This document shows positions 1-9,259 of a stretch of 64,000 bases of DNA, piece after piece. Each line of letters opens with the position of its first letter. Position 1 is the first letter of the stretch. Origin of the DNA: UBA6059 sp964351595 (GTDB lineage: Bacteria; Bacteroidota; Bacteroidia; Cytophagales; Cyclobacteriaceae); contig CAYGOT010000001.1 in assembly GCA_964351595.1 (NCBI GenBank), positions 62,001-126,000 of the forward strand. Direction: 5' to 3'. A program made the position numbers and the translations under genes. The notes beneath the pieces are model-generated. The model was not told the DNA's origin and did not search any database. It saw only the letters and a list, made by a program, of their open reading frames with translations.

Positions 1-1
1 C

Positions 2-1027
2 ATAAATCGTCAGAGCGATAACTACAGGTTTCTTGAACTAGCGCCCATGAATATCGATGATGAGCAAATTATGCTTCTCACTCCATACATGGATACTCGT
101 TGGCGGATTAGTCAAAAACTAGAACTGGCGCTAGGGCTGCAGGGCAACTATCAGGATTTGAATACTGACTTTCAAATTGATCCTCGGCTTTCGCTCACTT
201 ACCAAGTGAATGAGAAGAACAAGCTAAGGCTGGCTAGTGGCGGATATAGTCAGTTGATGTCACCCTTTATCTACTACAATCTGCGTAACTCCGTTGTAAC
301 GGATGGCTACCGATACCCCAATAAAGCCATGGGTATGCTTCACTCTCAGATTACCAATCTCTCTTGGCAAAAGACAATTTCGGAAAGAACCACCTTCAGA
401 ACTGAGGTCTACTGGCAGCATTATAGTGATGTGCCAGTGTCAATCAATTCTGACTTTTCAGTACTCAATTACTTTGACGGAGATGCCTGGTACAGGCTAA
501 CGCCAGAAGGTTCCGGCGATACATACGGGTGGGAGACCACACTAGAGCAGAAGCTTACCAAGAGCTTCTACTATTTGGTTAGCTTGAGTCTACTGGACGC
601 TAAATTCACAACGTTGGAAGGGAAGGAGTACGATACGAGATTCAATACTAATTACGCACTAAATATTACGATGGGGAAGGAATTCGACACAAAGAGGGAT
701 AATGGTTTTAGTATCAATGTGAGATCGATCTGGCAAGGAGGTCTGAGAGATTATCGCAGAGGAGTTGATCAGGCGCCATTCTTCCTCTTTCCTACTCAGG
801 AAGGCGATCCTTTTGCTTTTCAATATGAAGACTACTTTCGATTAGATTTGCGACTGGCATGGACGAAAAATAAGTCAAACTATACACGCATGATCTACCT
901 GGACATCCAAAATCTAACCAATCGAAAGAATACAGCTTTCTACGATTTTGACGAAGTGCAGCAAAAGGTTGTCAGACGTGAGCAACTTGGCTTGATTCCG
1001 ATACTAACCTATAGAGTGGAGTTTTGA
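2..1027 (+). CDS. TonB-dependent receptor, C-terminal part (5' end outside window)
   Basis: The frame is open from the first bases of the window, so the start lies upstream; the first ATG at 47 is internal. The visible 340 residues are alternating aromatic and polar beta strands with short turns, including asymmetric YxxLxLRL-type strands, and the chain ends in a terminal phenylalanine after YRVEF. This is the usual end of an outer-membrane beta barrel inserted by BAM. Strands such as NFxFDLRLAW-like and DIQNLTNRKN are typical of the last strands of TonB-dependent receptors, which import ligands across the outer membrane using TonB energy. The plug domain is not visible, so the substrate cannot be inferred. 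The stop overlaps the TTG start of the next gene, which suggests co-transcription. Confidence 0.85.
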   Translation: MNRQSDNYRFLELAPMNIDDEQIMLLTPYMDTRWRISQKLELALGLQGNYQDLNTDFQIDPRLSLTYQVNEKNKLRLASGGYSQLMSPFIYYNLRNSVVTDGYRYPNKAMGMLHSQITNLSWQKTISERTTFRTEVYWQHYSDVPVSINSDFSVLNYFDGDAWYRLTPEGSGDTYGWETTLEQKLTKSFYYLVSLSLLDAKFTTLEGKEYDTRFNTNYALNITMGKEFDTKRDNGFSINVRSIWQGGLRDYRRGVDQAPFFLFPTQEGDPFAFQYEDYFRLDLRLAWTKNKSNYTRMIYLDIQNLTNRKNTAFYDFDEVQQKVVRREQLGLIPILTYRVEF

Positions 1028-1392
1028 AGCAAAAGAAAATCATAGACGCCACACTGGCCGTGCTTTTTTTCTTGTTTGCTGCGGTGCAGTTCAATGATCC
1101 CGATCCATTGCTTTGGATCGCAATCTATGGAATTGTGGCTATGGTAAGCTTAGGTGCATTTTTCAACAAGTATCATCAATATACACTCATCTCGTTGATC
1201 GGTATCATTACCGTTTGGTCACTCATTCTATTGCCCAATGTATTTACCTGGCTCACGACCTCTAATGTCGAGGAGATTGCGGGAGAGATGATGTCCGATA
1301 AGCCATATATTGAAGGTACACGCGAGTTTGGAGGGCTATTGATCGCTGATTTGGTGTTGATTTATCATTGGTCTGCGTCCAGACGAGCCTAA
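1024..1392 (+). CDS. TMEM220-family small membrane protein
   Basis: 122 residues with about four hydrophobic segments: residues 8-24, 30-46, 53-72 and a final one near 103-117. The motif AAVQFNDPDPLLWIAIYG near residues 19-36 is the characteristic signature of the TMEM220 family, small membrane proteins of unknown function found in Bacteroidota and animals. Translation starts at a TTG whose last bases form the stop of the upstream receptor (TTGA overlap), so the two are probably translationally coupled. No in-frame ATG lies near the N terminus. Family assignment is from memory of the motif; molecular function is unknown. Confidence 0.75.
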   Translation: MKQKKIIDATLAVLFFLFAAVQFNDPDPLLWIAIYGIVAMVSLGAFFNKYHQYTLISLIGIITVWSLILLPNVFTWLTTSNVEEIAGEMMSDKPYIEGTREFGGLLIADLVLIYHWSASRRA

Positions 1393-1450
1393 GGATGCTG
1401 ACTTTCTCTCCTTTCCTGCAGATAATCTATAATATTCCCAATTCGCCACC

Positions 1451-1458
1451 TATATTTG
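1451..1458 (+). promoter_or_regulatory. Putative Bacteroidota -7 box of the methionine operon
   Basis: TATATTTG matches the Bacteroidota -7 consensus TAnnTTTG and lies 5 bases upstream of the first base of the SAM riboswitch, which fits a transcript beginning at the riboswitch. I do not see a clear -33 TTTG element at the expected distance, so the call rests on the -7 box and the position. Confidence 0.5.
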
Positions 1459-1462
1459 CAAC

Positions 1463-1582
1463 ACTTATCAAGAAAGACCGAGGGATTAGGCCCGATGACG
1501 TCTTAGCAACCTTTTCTTCTAGCCAGTCTGGGAAGAATTTCGGTGCTAACTCCTTATTCAGCCGCTGCTGAAAGAGATAAGT
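1463..1582 (+). promoter_or_regulatory. SAM-I (S-box) riboswitch
   Basis: The leader carries the S-box core: P1 5' strand ACTTATC (1463-1469) pairs perfectly with GATAAGT (1576-1582); inside are AGGGATTAGGCCCGATGA, TAGCAACC and CGGTGCTAACTCC, matching conserved SAM-I core segments in order, then GCTGAAAGA before the closing strand. SAM-I riboswitches bind S-adenosylmethionine and turn off methionine biosynthesis genes. Here the element lies 60 bases upstream of metH. There is no U-run terminator after it, so control may be at translation. A second copy of the P1 3' strand, TGATAAG at 1615-1621, can pair with 1464-1470 instead, giving a possible alternative fold near the ribosome binding site. 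Confidence 0.93.
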
Positions 1583-1642
1583 AGACCAACCTCTACTTTC
1601 TCACTCGATTCTTCTGATAAGCCAACTGTAAAAAGGGAATGG

Positions 1643-2650
1643 ATGAATAGTATTCAGGAAATACTCAAAGAGAGAATATTGGTATTGGATGGTGCAATGG
1701 GCACGATGATTCAGCGCTATAAACTGGAGGAAGATGATTTCCGCAATGAGGAATTAAAGGATCACCCTTCACCATTAAAGGGTAATAATGATTTGCTAGG
1801 TCTAACCCGGCCGGAGGTCTTAAAGGAAATTCATGCTACTTACTTCGAAGCTGGGGCTGATATCGCAGAGACGAATACTTTCAGTGGTACTACCATCGCT
1901 CAGGCCGACTACAGCCTCGAGCACATGGTTGACAAGATCAACTATGAATCAGCGAGAATAGCCCGAGCGGTGGCTGATGAGTTTACTGCTAAGGAGCCCC
2001 ATAAGCCGCGATTTGTTGCGGGTTCAATGGGGCCTACCAACAAGACAGCCTCACTGTCGCCGGATGTGAATGACCCTGGATACCGGGCCATAAGTTTTGA
2101 AGAGCTCAAAACAGCCTACCGGCAACAAGCTAAAGCCTTGATGGAAGGGGGAGTTGATTTGTTTCTTGTTGAGACCGTTTTCGATACACTTAACGCCAAG
2201 GCCGCTCTGATGGCATTGGATGAACTCTTCGTAGAAGTTGGGAAACAGTACCCTATCATGGTTTCGGGTACGATCACAGACGCAAGTGGACGTACCTTAT
2301 CAGGCCAAACAACGGAAGCGTTTCTTATTTCCGTATCTCATCTTCCATTGCTTAGTGTCGGTCTCAATTGCGCACTTGGGGCTAAACAGCTTAGACCGTA
2401 TTTGCAGGTTCTGGCGAAGAAGTCTGACTTTCTGGTAAGTGCCCATCCCAATGCTGGTCTCCCCAATGAGTTTGGGGAATATGATCAGACTCCTGAAGAA
2501 ATGAGTGCAGAAATAGAAGAATACCTCAAAGAGCATCTGGTCAATATCGTAGGTGGCTGCTGTGGATCGACACCCGATCATATAAGAGCGATAGCCAATA
2601 CCGCCGCGAAATATCAGCCCCGCGTAGTACCCCAATTAGCAACCGTTTAA
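1643..2650 (+). CDS. metH: Methionine synthase, homocysteine-binding subunit (split MetH, N-terminal half)
   Basis: 335 residues equal to the homocysteine methyltransferase (S-methyltransferase) barrel of MetH. Near the N terminus LVLDGAMGTMIQ is the family signature. Zinc ligands are visible as the Cys of GLNCALG and the Cys pair in GGCCGST near the C terminus. It would activate homocysteine for methylation by cob(III)alamin carried on the downstream subunit. In Escherichia coli this is the first domain of one 1227-residue MetH; here it is a separate polypeptide ending one base before the second half starts. An AAGGGA-type ribosome site precedes the ATG at 1643; the ATG at 1639 is followed at once by a stop. 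Regulated by the SAM-I riboswitch upstream. Confidence 0.93.
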   Translation: MNSIQEILKERILVLDGAMGTMIQRYKLEEDDFRNEELKDHPSPLKGNNDLLGLTRPEVLKEIHATYFEAGADIAETNTFSGTTIAQADYSLEHMVDKINYESARIARAVADEFTAKEPHKPRFVAGSMGPTNKTASLSPDVNDPGYRAISFEELKTAYRQQAKALMEGGVDLFLVETVFDTLNAKAALMALDELFVEVGKQYPIMVSGTITDASGRTLSGQTTEAFLISVSHLPLLSVGLNCALGAKQLRPYLQVLAKKSDFLVSAHPNAGLPNEFGEYDQTPEEMSAEIEEYLKEHLVNIVGGCCGSTPDHIRAIANTAAKYQPRVVPQLATV

Positions 2651-2651
2651 G

Positions 2652-5339
2652 ATGACCAAAGAACTACCGCCATTGAAGTTGTCAGGGCTTGAGCCGCTGA
2701 TCATAGATAAGCATACCAACTTTGTGAATGTTGGTGAGCGCACCAATGTTACCGGATCGAAGCGATTTGCCAGACTCATCTTGGAAGATAAGTATGAGGA
2801 GGCGCTCGATGTAGCACTCGATCAGGTCAGAGGGGGAGCGCAGATACTGGATGTCAACATGGACGAGGGGATGCTCGATGGTGAGAAGGCCATGGTGCGT
2901 TTTCTGCACCTTGTCGCCAGCGAGCCGGAGATAGCTCGTATTCCCGTAATGATTGACTCGTCGAAATGGCATATCATAGAGGCAGGACTCCAATGTGTTC
3001 AGGGTAAGGCTGTCGTTAACTCGATCAGTTTGAAAGGTGGCGAGGAGGAGTTCCTCTATCAGGCACGGAAGATCAAGCAATACGGGGCGGCTGTAATCGT
3101 CATGGCATTTGATGAAGATGGACAGGCGGATAGCTATGAACGCAGAATCGAAATTTGTGAAAGAGCCTACAGGCTCTTGGTTGATAAGGTGCATTTCGCT
3201 CCGCAAGACATCATATTTGATCCTAATATCTTTCCCGTTGCGACGGGTATAGATGAGCACAACAACAATGCGGTTGACTTTTTTCAGGCTACTGAATGGA
3301 TCAAGAAGAACCTCCCGGGTGCAAAAATCAGCGGTGGCGTGAGCAATGTCTCCTTCTCCTTCAGAGGCAACAATGTCGTGCGTGAGGCCATGCATAGTGC
3401 GTTCCTTTATCATGGTATCAAGGCGGGTATGGACATGGGTATCGTCAATGCAGGTATGATAGAGGTCTATGATGAGATACCAAAAGAGCTACTCGAGAGG
3501 GTAGAGGATGTATTACTCAACCGCCGGTCCGATGCTACTGAGCGTTTGCTTGAGTTTGCTGAGCAGGTAAAGGGCGATGGGAAGATCAAAGTAAGGGACG
3601 ACAGCTGGAGGCAAGAGTCTTTAGAAAAGCGCCTGGAACATGCGCTCGTCAAAGGAATCATCGATCATATTGAGGAAGACGCTGAAGAAGCTCGACTAAA
3701 GCTAAAGAGTCCATTGAAGGTTATTGAAGGCCCATTGATGGATGGTATGAATGTCGTTGGTGGACTATTCGGAGAAGGCAAGATGTTTTTACCGCAAGTG
3801 GTCAAAAGCGCCAGGGTGATGAAGAAGGCCGTGGCACATCTCATCCCTTACTTGGAAGAAGAGAAAAAAGCAGCAGGAGATCAGAAGGCTAATGCAAAGA
3901 TACTGCTGGCCACTGTCAAGGGTGATGTGCATGATATCGGTAAGAACATTGTCGGCGTGGTGTTGGCGTGCAACAATTATGACATCATTGACCTGGGCGT
4001 AATGGTGCCTGCTGAGAAGATATTGGAGCGGGCTGAAGAGGAGGGTGTTGATATCATCGGCCTGAGTGGCCTGATTACTCCTTCGTTGGATGAAATGGTC
4101 CACGTCGCTAAAGAGATGGAGCGGAAGGGAATGAAAACACCTCTACTGATCGGCGGAGCAACTACTTCCAGGATTCATACCGCGGTTAAGATTGCCCCAG
4201 CCTACAGTGGCTCTGTTGTGCATGTGCTCGACGCATCCAAAAGTGTCCCGGTAGCCGGAGAGCTGATCGGCAAAGATTCCAAAGATGCATTTGCGGATAA
4301 GATTACTGCAGAATATGCTGATCTCAGAGAAGCGCATCAAAGTCGACAGAAGGACAAGAACTACATTTCCTTTTTAGAGGCAAAGCGAAACAGAACCAAG
4401 ATTGACTGGCCTTCATATTCTCCGGCTATTCCGAAAGTGACGGGTAATCATGTTTTTGATGACTATGACCTATCGGATATCAGAGAATACATCGATTGGA
4501 CGCCCTTCTTCCAAACCTGGATGCTCAAGGGCAAGTACCCAAAGATTCTAACAGACCCGGTCATAGGCGTTGAGGCTCAGAAGTTGCTTGATGACGCTAA
4601 CGCAATGTTGGACGATATCATCATCAACAAGTCATTGATAGCCAGGGCAGTGATAGGAATTTACCCGGCCAATGCGGATGGAGAGGATGCTGTCATATGG
4701 AACGAAGATCGATCGGAGGAGATTACACGTTTTCATTTTCTGAGACAGCAGGGAAAGAAGTCGAGCAACTTGCCGAATATTTCACTGGTCGATTTTCTGG
4801 CACCAAAGCCAACAGGTCAGGCTGATTTTATGGGTGGGTTTGCTGTCACCGCTGGTATCGGGATCGAGCAGATGATTGCAAAGTTTGAAGCTGAGCATGA
4901 CGACTACAACATTATTATGGTCAAAGCACTGGCTGATCGTCTTGCGGAAGCTTTTGCTGAGCTGATGCATGCCAAAGTGCGAAGAGAATTCTGGGGCTAT
5001 GCTCAGGATGAATCACTCGACAATGAGTCTCTTATCCGTGAAAAATACCAGGGAATTCGCCCGGCTCCAGGATATCCTGCATGTCCGGATCACACGGAGA
5101 AAAGGATTCTTTTCGATCTGCTTGAAGTAGAAAAGAACACTCGTATCAGTTTGACTGAGTCATTTGCCATGTATCCCGCTTCATCCGTAAGTGGATTTTA
5201 TTTTGCTCATCCTGACTCCAAATACTTTGGCCTGGGTAAGATCGAAAAAGATCAGGTCGATGACTATGCCAAAAGAAAGAATATGGAATTGGCGGTAGCT
5301 GAGAAGTGGCTATCTCCCAACCTTAACTACGAAATATAA
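2652..5339 (+). CDS. metH: Methionine synthase, folate/cobalamin/activation subunit (split MetH, C-terminal part)
   Basis: 895 residues carrying the rest of MetH. Order: pterin-binding domain (about 15-280; VNVGERTNVTGSKRF start), cobalamin cap (about 310-405), B12-binding domain (about 410-540) with the base-off ligand motif GDVHDIGKN, and SAM-binding activation domain (about 590-890) with RPAPGYPACPDHTEK. It transfers the methyl group of 5-methyltetrahydrofolate through cobalamin to homocysteine bound on the first subunit, with reductive reactivation by SAM. Start ATG at 2652 is one base after the upstream stop. Both halves look intact, so this is a stable split rather than a frameshift (the halves meet exactly at the domain boundary). 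Confidence 0.95.
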   Translation: MTKELPPLKLSGLEPLIIDKHTNFVNVGERTNVTGSKRFARLILEDKYEEALDVALDQVRGGAQILDVNMDEGMLDGEKAMVRFLHLVASEPEIARIPVMIDSSKWHIIEAGLQCVQGKAVVNSISLKGGEEEFLYQARKIKQYGAAVIVMAFDEDGQADSYERRIEICERAYRLLVDKVHFAPQDIIFDPNIFPVATGIDEHNNNAVDFFQATEWIKKNLPGAKISGGVSNVSFSFRGNNVVREAMHSAFLYHGIKAGMDMGIVNAGMIEVYDEIPKELLERVEDVLLNRRSDATERLLEFAEQVKGDGKIKVRDDSWRQESLEKRLEHALVKGIIDHIEEDAEEARLKLKSPLKVIEGPLMDGMNVVGGLFGEGKMFLPQVVKSARVMKKAVAHLIPYLEEEKKAAGDQKANAKILLATVKGDVHDIGKNIVGVVLACNNYDIIDLGVMVPAEKILERAEEEGVDIIGLSGLITPSLDEMVHVAKEMERKGMKTPLLIGGATTSRIHTAVKIAPAYSGSVVHVLDASKSVPVAGELIGKDSKDAFADKITAEYADLREAHQSRQKDKNYISFLEAKRNRTKIDWPSYSPAIPKVTGNHVFDDYDLSDIREYIDWTPFFQTWMLKGKYPKILTDPVIGVEAQKLLDDANAMLDDIIINKSLIARAVIGIYPANADGEDAVIWNEDRSEEITRFHFLRQQGKKSSNLPNISLVDFLAPKPTGQADFMGGFAVTAGIGIEQMIAKFEAEHDDYNIIMVKALADRLAEAFAELMHAKVRREFWGYAQDESLDNESLIREKYQGIRPAPGYPACPDHTEKRILFDLLEVEKNTRISLTESFAMYPASSVSGFYFAHPDSKYFGLGKIEKDQVDDYAKRKNMELAVAEKWLSPNLNYEI

Positions 5340-5345
5340 TCAACC

Positions 5346-6299
5346 ATGAAGGTTACCGAACACCTTGCTCAGGCTAAGGATACATTATTCTCGATAGAGA
5401 TATTGCCCCCACTAAAGGGACAAAACATTCAAAAAATATTTGATGCGCTTGACCCTTTGATGGAGTTCAAGCCACCTTTTATTGATGTGACTTATCATCG
5501 TGAGGAGTATATTCTAAAACCACGAAAGGACGGAGGCTATGACCGTATAGCAACGCGTAAGCGACCGGGCACAGTAGGTATTTGTGCGGCACTTCAGAAC
5601 CGTTATCATATCGACCCTGTTCCGCATATCATATGCGGTGGGTTTACCAAAGAGGAGACCGAAAATGCGTTGATTGACCTCAATTTCCTGGGTATTGACA
5701 ATGTGCTGGTCATCCGTGGCGATCATCTCTCTACCGAGAAAAGCTTCAGACCAGAGCCTACCGGAAATAATTATGCAACAGACCTGGTTGATCAGGTAGT
5801 AGGCATGAACAATGGGCAGTACCTGGATGACTCGCTACAAAATGCCCACCCGACCAGTTTTTGCATTGGGGTGTCCGGATATCCTGAGAAGCATTTCGAA
5901 GCGCCAAACATGAAACTCGACCTCAAATATCTCAAGATGAAAATAGAGATGGGCGCGGAGTACGTCGTGACGCAGATGTTTTTTGATAATCAAAAGTATT
6001 TTGACTTTGTGGATACTTGCCGCGCCGAGGGAATCACAGTGCCGATTATTCCCGGACTCAAACCGATTACTACCAAAAAGCAGATGCAGGTGTTACCGAG
6101 CATCTTCCACATTGATTTACCGGACGACCTGGTCGATGCACTTGATGATTGTAAGGACAATGAAGCCGCAAAACAGGTCGGTATAGACTGGTGTATCCAA
6201 CAATCTAAGGATCTAATGGCCAAAGGAGCACCGGTCCTTCACTATTACACCATGAGTAAATCTGATCCTGTCTTGAGCATCGCCAAGGCGCTCTTCTAA
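5346..6299 (+). CDS. metF: 5,10-methylenetetrahydrofolate reductase
   Basis: 317 residues with the MetF TIM-barrel pattern: FSIEILPP at the N terminus, IDVTYHREE, a central NVLVIRGD, FCIGVSGYPEKH and YVVTQMFFDNQKYFDF, and IPGLKPI. It is an FAD enzyme that reduces methylene-THF to 5-methyl-THF, the methyl donor used by the cobalamin subunit just upstream. The start lies six bases after the metH stop, so the three genes form one operon under the SAM riboswitch. Length fits the bacterial single-domain family (about 300-320). Confidence 0.95.
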   Translation: MKVTEHLAQAKDTLFSIEILPPLKGQNIQKIFDALDPLMEFKPPFIDVTYHREEYILKPRKDGGYDRIATRKRPGTVGICAALQNRYHIDPVPHIICGGFTKEETENALIDLNFLGIDNVLVIRGDHLSTEKSFRPEPTGNNYATDLVDQVVGMNNGQYLDDSLQNAHPTSFCIGVSGYPEKHFEAPNMKLDLKYLKMKIEMGAEYVVTQMFFDNQKYFDFVDTCRAEGITVPIIPGLKPITTKKQMQVLPSIFHIDLPDDLVDALDDCKDNEAAKQVGIDWCIQQSKDLMAKGAPVLHYYTMSKSDPVLSIAKALF

Positions 6300-6332
6300 T
6301 TCTTTAATTAGTTTTGGGTAGACAATATACCT

Positions 6333-7187
6333 ATGAAGATTATCGAGTGCCCACGTGATGCCATGCAAGGCCTGCATGATTTTATCCCAACAGCAGACAA
6401 GGCTGCCTACATCAACCAACTCTTAAAAGTAGGGTTTGACACAATCGACTTTGGAAGTTTCGTTTCACCAAAAGCAATACCTCAACTGCGGGATACGGTC
6501 GAGGTACTTGGACAACTCGATCTTACGGATACAAAGTCAAAACTGCTTGCTATTGTTGCCAACGAACGTGGAGCAAGGGATGCCGCCGGCTTTGCAGAGA
6601 TTACCCATCAGGGATTTCCTCTTTCCTTATCAGAAACCTTCCAGCAGCGCAATACCAACAAGTCAATAGATCAAGCACTTGAGACGGTAGCTGGTATTCA
6701 GGAAATATGTGTAGGTACGAACCAAAAGTTGGTAGTTTACTTGTCCATGGGCTTTGGAAATCCTTATGGTGACCCCTATGATGCTTCTTACATTTCGGAG
6801 TTTGTCCAAAAGCTGGATGCTCTCGGTATTACCATTATTTCATTGGCGGACACTATAGGCGCAGCTACCACCGCAACTATCAGAGATATATTTCCCAAAG
6901 TGCAGGCTGATTATCAACACATAGAATTTGGGGCCCACTTGCACTCAAGCCCGACTACAGCCAAAGAAAAAGTAGTAGCTGCCTATGAAGCAGGTTGCCG
7001 AAGGATCGATAGTGCTATCCTCGGTATCGGAGGTTGTCCCATGGCCAAGGATGAACTTGTGGGTAACATGGCTACAGAGATACTTCTGGAATACTTATCT
7101 GATACTGGTGCGAGTGATAATATCAATGAGGCGGCTTGGTTGGAATCTCTAAGTCATGCTTCAGTACTTTTCAATAGATACAACTAG
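6333..7187 (+). CDS. Hydroxymethylglutaryl-CoA lyase
   Basis: 284 residues of the HMG-CoA lyase / DRE-TIM barrel type. It begins IIECPRDAMQGL (the catalytic Arg and metal Asp of the family), has AHLHSSP-like metal His ligands near 205-210 and the C-terminal Cys signature GIGGCPMAKDELVGNMATE with the active-site Cys. It cleaves HMG-CoA to acetyl-CoA and acetoacetate in leucine breakdown. It follows metF by 33 bases on the same strand and could be read through from the methionine operon, though the pathways are unrelated. A thiolase that could use acetoacetyl-CoA is encoded at 29.6-30.8 kb. Confidence 0.9.
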   Translation: MKIIECPRDAMQGLHDFIPTADKAAYINQLLKVGFDTIDFGSFVSPKAIPQLRDTVEVLGQLDLTDTKSKLLAIVANERGARDAAGFAEITHQGFPLSLSETFQQRNTNKSIDQALETVAGIQEICVGTNQKLVVYLSMGFGNPYGDPYDASYISEFVQKLDALGITIISLADTIGAATTATIRDIFPKVQADYQHIEFGAHLHSSPTTAKEKVVAAYEAGCRRIDSAILGIGGCPMAKDELVGNMATEILLEYLSDTGASDNINEAAWLESLSHASVLFNRYN

Positions 7188-7319
7188 TGCCCAACATGGA
7201 TTTTACATCTAATTTTGTCCACCGCCATTCAATTTAGCAAAACCATCAATTAGCTGAATCAGGGTTTATACTTTAGAATTCGCAATAGATTTATTTGAGT
7301 CTTTCACTATTATCGTTCA

Positions 7320-8168
7320 ATGACATTAACATCGCTTTTTGAAAAGGCCGAGAAGGTGTGGCATGGCAGACTTACAACTGTGCTCATTTCCAGACTTCTG
7401 ATTTTTAGCTTTCTAGTTGGTCTGGCATTAGCCGGACTCTCTTATTTTGGGATAATTAAGCGGGATATCCCGTTCTTTATATCAATTGATATTTCATTCT
7501 CTGTACTACTGATTTTTGAAATACTCGGATTGATATTCATTCTTCCAAAATCCGTGGCGGATGCTTTGGGGAAGCAGTTTGAGATTTTCTCTATTATACT
7601 GTTAAGATCTGCTTTTAAAGAGTTCGGTGCTCTCAGAGGGACAATTACATTGGATCAGCTCAGCGAGCCTGACTTCTATTATATGTTTTATGATGCTTTT
7701 GGAGCTCTGATTATTTTTCTGATCATCGGCTTTTTCTATAAAATCCAGCGTCACGAACGCATTACAGATACGGATCAAGAGCAGTATGAGTTCATGCGGT
7801 TCAAGCAAGTCTTAGCATCAGGCATTTTACTAGTCTTTCTTGGTTTGGGCGTTTATGATATCTATCAATTCTTTGTTCAAGGAGCTCATGAAACTTCTAT
7901 CAAGACCTTTTACCTGTTTTTAATATTTACCGATATACTTGTGCTACTCTATTCTGTGCGCTACACCACACGGTACTACAATATTTTTAGGTATTCATCA
8001 TTTGCATTTGCCACTGTACTTATCAGAATGGCACTATCTGCGGGCCCGCTAGTCAATGTACTAATGGGGCTACTGGCGGGTTTGTTCGTTCTAGGACTGA
8101 CCTACATGTATAATTACTTCCGAGCTTCCAGTGACCATTCTGAAATGGTGGATCAGACTAGTTTGTAG
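7320..8168 (+). CDS. Multi-pass membrane protein of unknown function
   Basis: 282 residues with about seven hydrophobic segments: roughly 22-45, 52-75, 85-95, 128-142, 164-183, 196-212 and 238-262. Charged loops separate them, including a polar stretch near 143-160. I recognise no family motif. It stands alone between the HMG-CoA lyase and the oppositely oriented dprA, and its last 16 bases overlap the end of dprA tail to tail. A TAATTTTG box (7210-7217) about 100 bases upstream matches a Bacteroidota -7 element but lacks a clear -33 partner. Expression as an integral inner-membrane protein is the only role I can support. Confidence 0.7.
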   Translation: MTLTSLFEKAEKVWHGRLTTVLISRLLIFSFLVGLALAGLSYFGIIKRDIPFFISIDISFSVLLIFEILGLIFILPKSVADALGKQFEIFSIILLRSAFKEFGALRGTITLDQLSEPDFYYMFYDAFGALIIFLIIGFFYKIQRHERITDTDQEQYEFMRFKQVLASGILLVFLGLGVYDIYQFFVQGAHETSIKTFYLFLIFTDILVLLYSVRYTTRYYNIFRYSSFAFATVLIRMALSAGPLVNVLMGLLAGLFVLGLTYMYNYFRASSDHSEMVDQTSL

Positions 8169-9253
8169 CGCTTGCCTGGTAGTGTTTTCACTATTCCCGC
8201 AAATTCAAATTCCAGGAGTTTGGAGGCAAGCTTATTGAGCGGCACTTGTGTTTTCCAGGCCAACTGGTCTATTTGCAACCCCTCTTTATTATGAGAGAGT
8301 GCTTCCAAAATTGACTTGTCCGGTTCCTCATAATCATCCAACTGGATTTTTGGAGGTGCTGGTTCACCAGTTCCGAGATCCCAGTTCATGTTGTACAGCA
8401 AGTCCTTGATCTTCGTGTAGGGAATGGCTCGCTGTGAGGTGATCAAATCGTGACACCCCTTCGAGTAGGTATTGGTGATATTTCCGGGTACGGCAAAGAC
8501 ATCCTTATTATAGGTATAAGCAATATCCGCAGTGATAAGCGCACCACCTTTCTCAGCAGCTTCTACCACAATTAACGCGTCACTTAACCCAGCGATGATC
8601 CTGTTGCGTGCTGGAAAGAGGTGTGCCTCAGGCTTTGTGCCCAATGCATTTTCCGATAGGAGGCCACCCTGCTCGACCATCTGCTCGCAAGTAGATTTGT
8701 GCACAGCTGGGTACACCTTATCCAGGCCCCCGGCCAATACGCCAAAAGTTGGTATTTGATTTTTTAGGGAAGACCGATGGGCATGTATATCGATACCATA
8801 CGCCAGGCCGCTAATTGTAACTATACCTACGGAGGCCAGTTCAGCACAGAGCTGATCAACTACCTCCTTCCCATAGTCGGTAGCTTTACGAGTACCGACA
8901 ATCCCTACGGTACGAGGAGCATTGAGGTCACCATTCCCTTTAAAATATAGTAGAGAAGGTGAATCGGCAATGGCTTTCAGTCGAGACGGGTAGGCTTTGT
9001 CAGTATAAAAGAGAATCTGAATGTCTTGCTTCGAGCAAGCTTCAATGATACGATCTGCGTCTTTGAGTCGGTTTTCGAGACTAATGTCCAAAATCCGTTT
9101 AGATCCAATACCTGGTATTTTTTGAAGTTTTGAGGTTGGTGTGGAGAAGATGGCCTGAGCGCTACCGCAATAGCTCACCAATTGTTTTGTTAGCTGGTCT
9201 CCAACACCTGGAATTAGTCCAAGCGCTACTTGATAGCGCTTTCCTTCACTCAT
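8153..9253 (-). CDS. dprA: DNA-processing protein DprA
   Basis: 366 residues with the order typical of DprA: N-terminal SAM/HhH-like region (1-75), Rossmann-like core (about 85-290) with VGTRKATDYG, SGLAYGIDIHAH, LAGGLDKVYPA, SENALGTKP and FPARNRIIAGLSDALIVVEA, and a C-terminal winged-helix-like DprA_WH region (about 300-366). DprA loads RecA on incoming single-stranded DNA in natural transformation. It lies six bases after the MerR-type gene, probably in one transcript. The 3' end overlaps the convergent membrane-protein gene by 16 bases. Confidence 0.94.
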   Translation of the reverse strand: MSEGKRYQVALGLIPGVGDQLTKQLVSYCGSAQAIFSTPTSKLQKIPGIGSKRILDISLENRLKDADRIIEACSKQDIQILFYTDKAYPSRLKAIADSPSLLYFKGNGDLNAPRTVGIVGTRKATDYGKEVVDQLCAELASVGIVTISGLAYGIDIHAHRSSLKNQIPTFGVLAGGLDKVYPAVHKSTCEQMVEQGGLLSENALGTKPEAHLFPARNRIIAGLSDALIVVEAAEKGGALITADIAYTYNKDVFAVPGNITNTYSKGCHDLITSQRAIPYTKIKDLLYNMNWDLGTGEPAPPKIQLDDYEEPDKSILEALSHNKEGLQIDQLAWKTQVPLNKLASKLLEFEFAGIVKTLPGKRYKLV

Positions 9254-9259
9254 GATCGT

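Noticed and set aside
1368..1571. 67-residue frame after the TMEM220 gene
   Set aside because: It runs through the SAM-I riboswitch core and has no protein-like pattern.
2682..3413. 243-residue minus-strand frame
   Set aside because: It is antisense to metH, whose domains and motifs are intact, and shows no family features.
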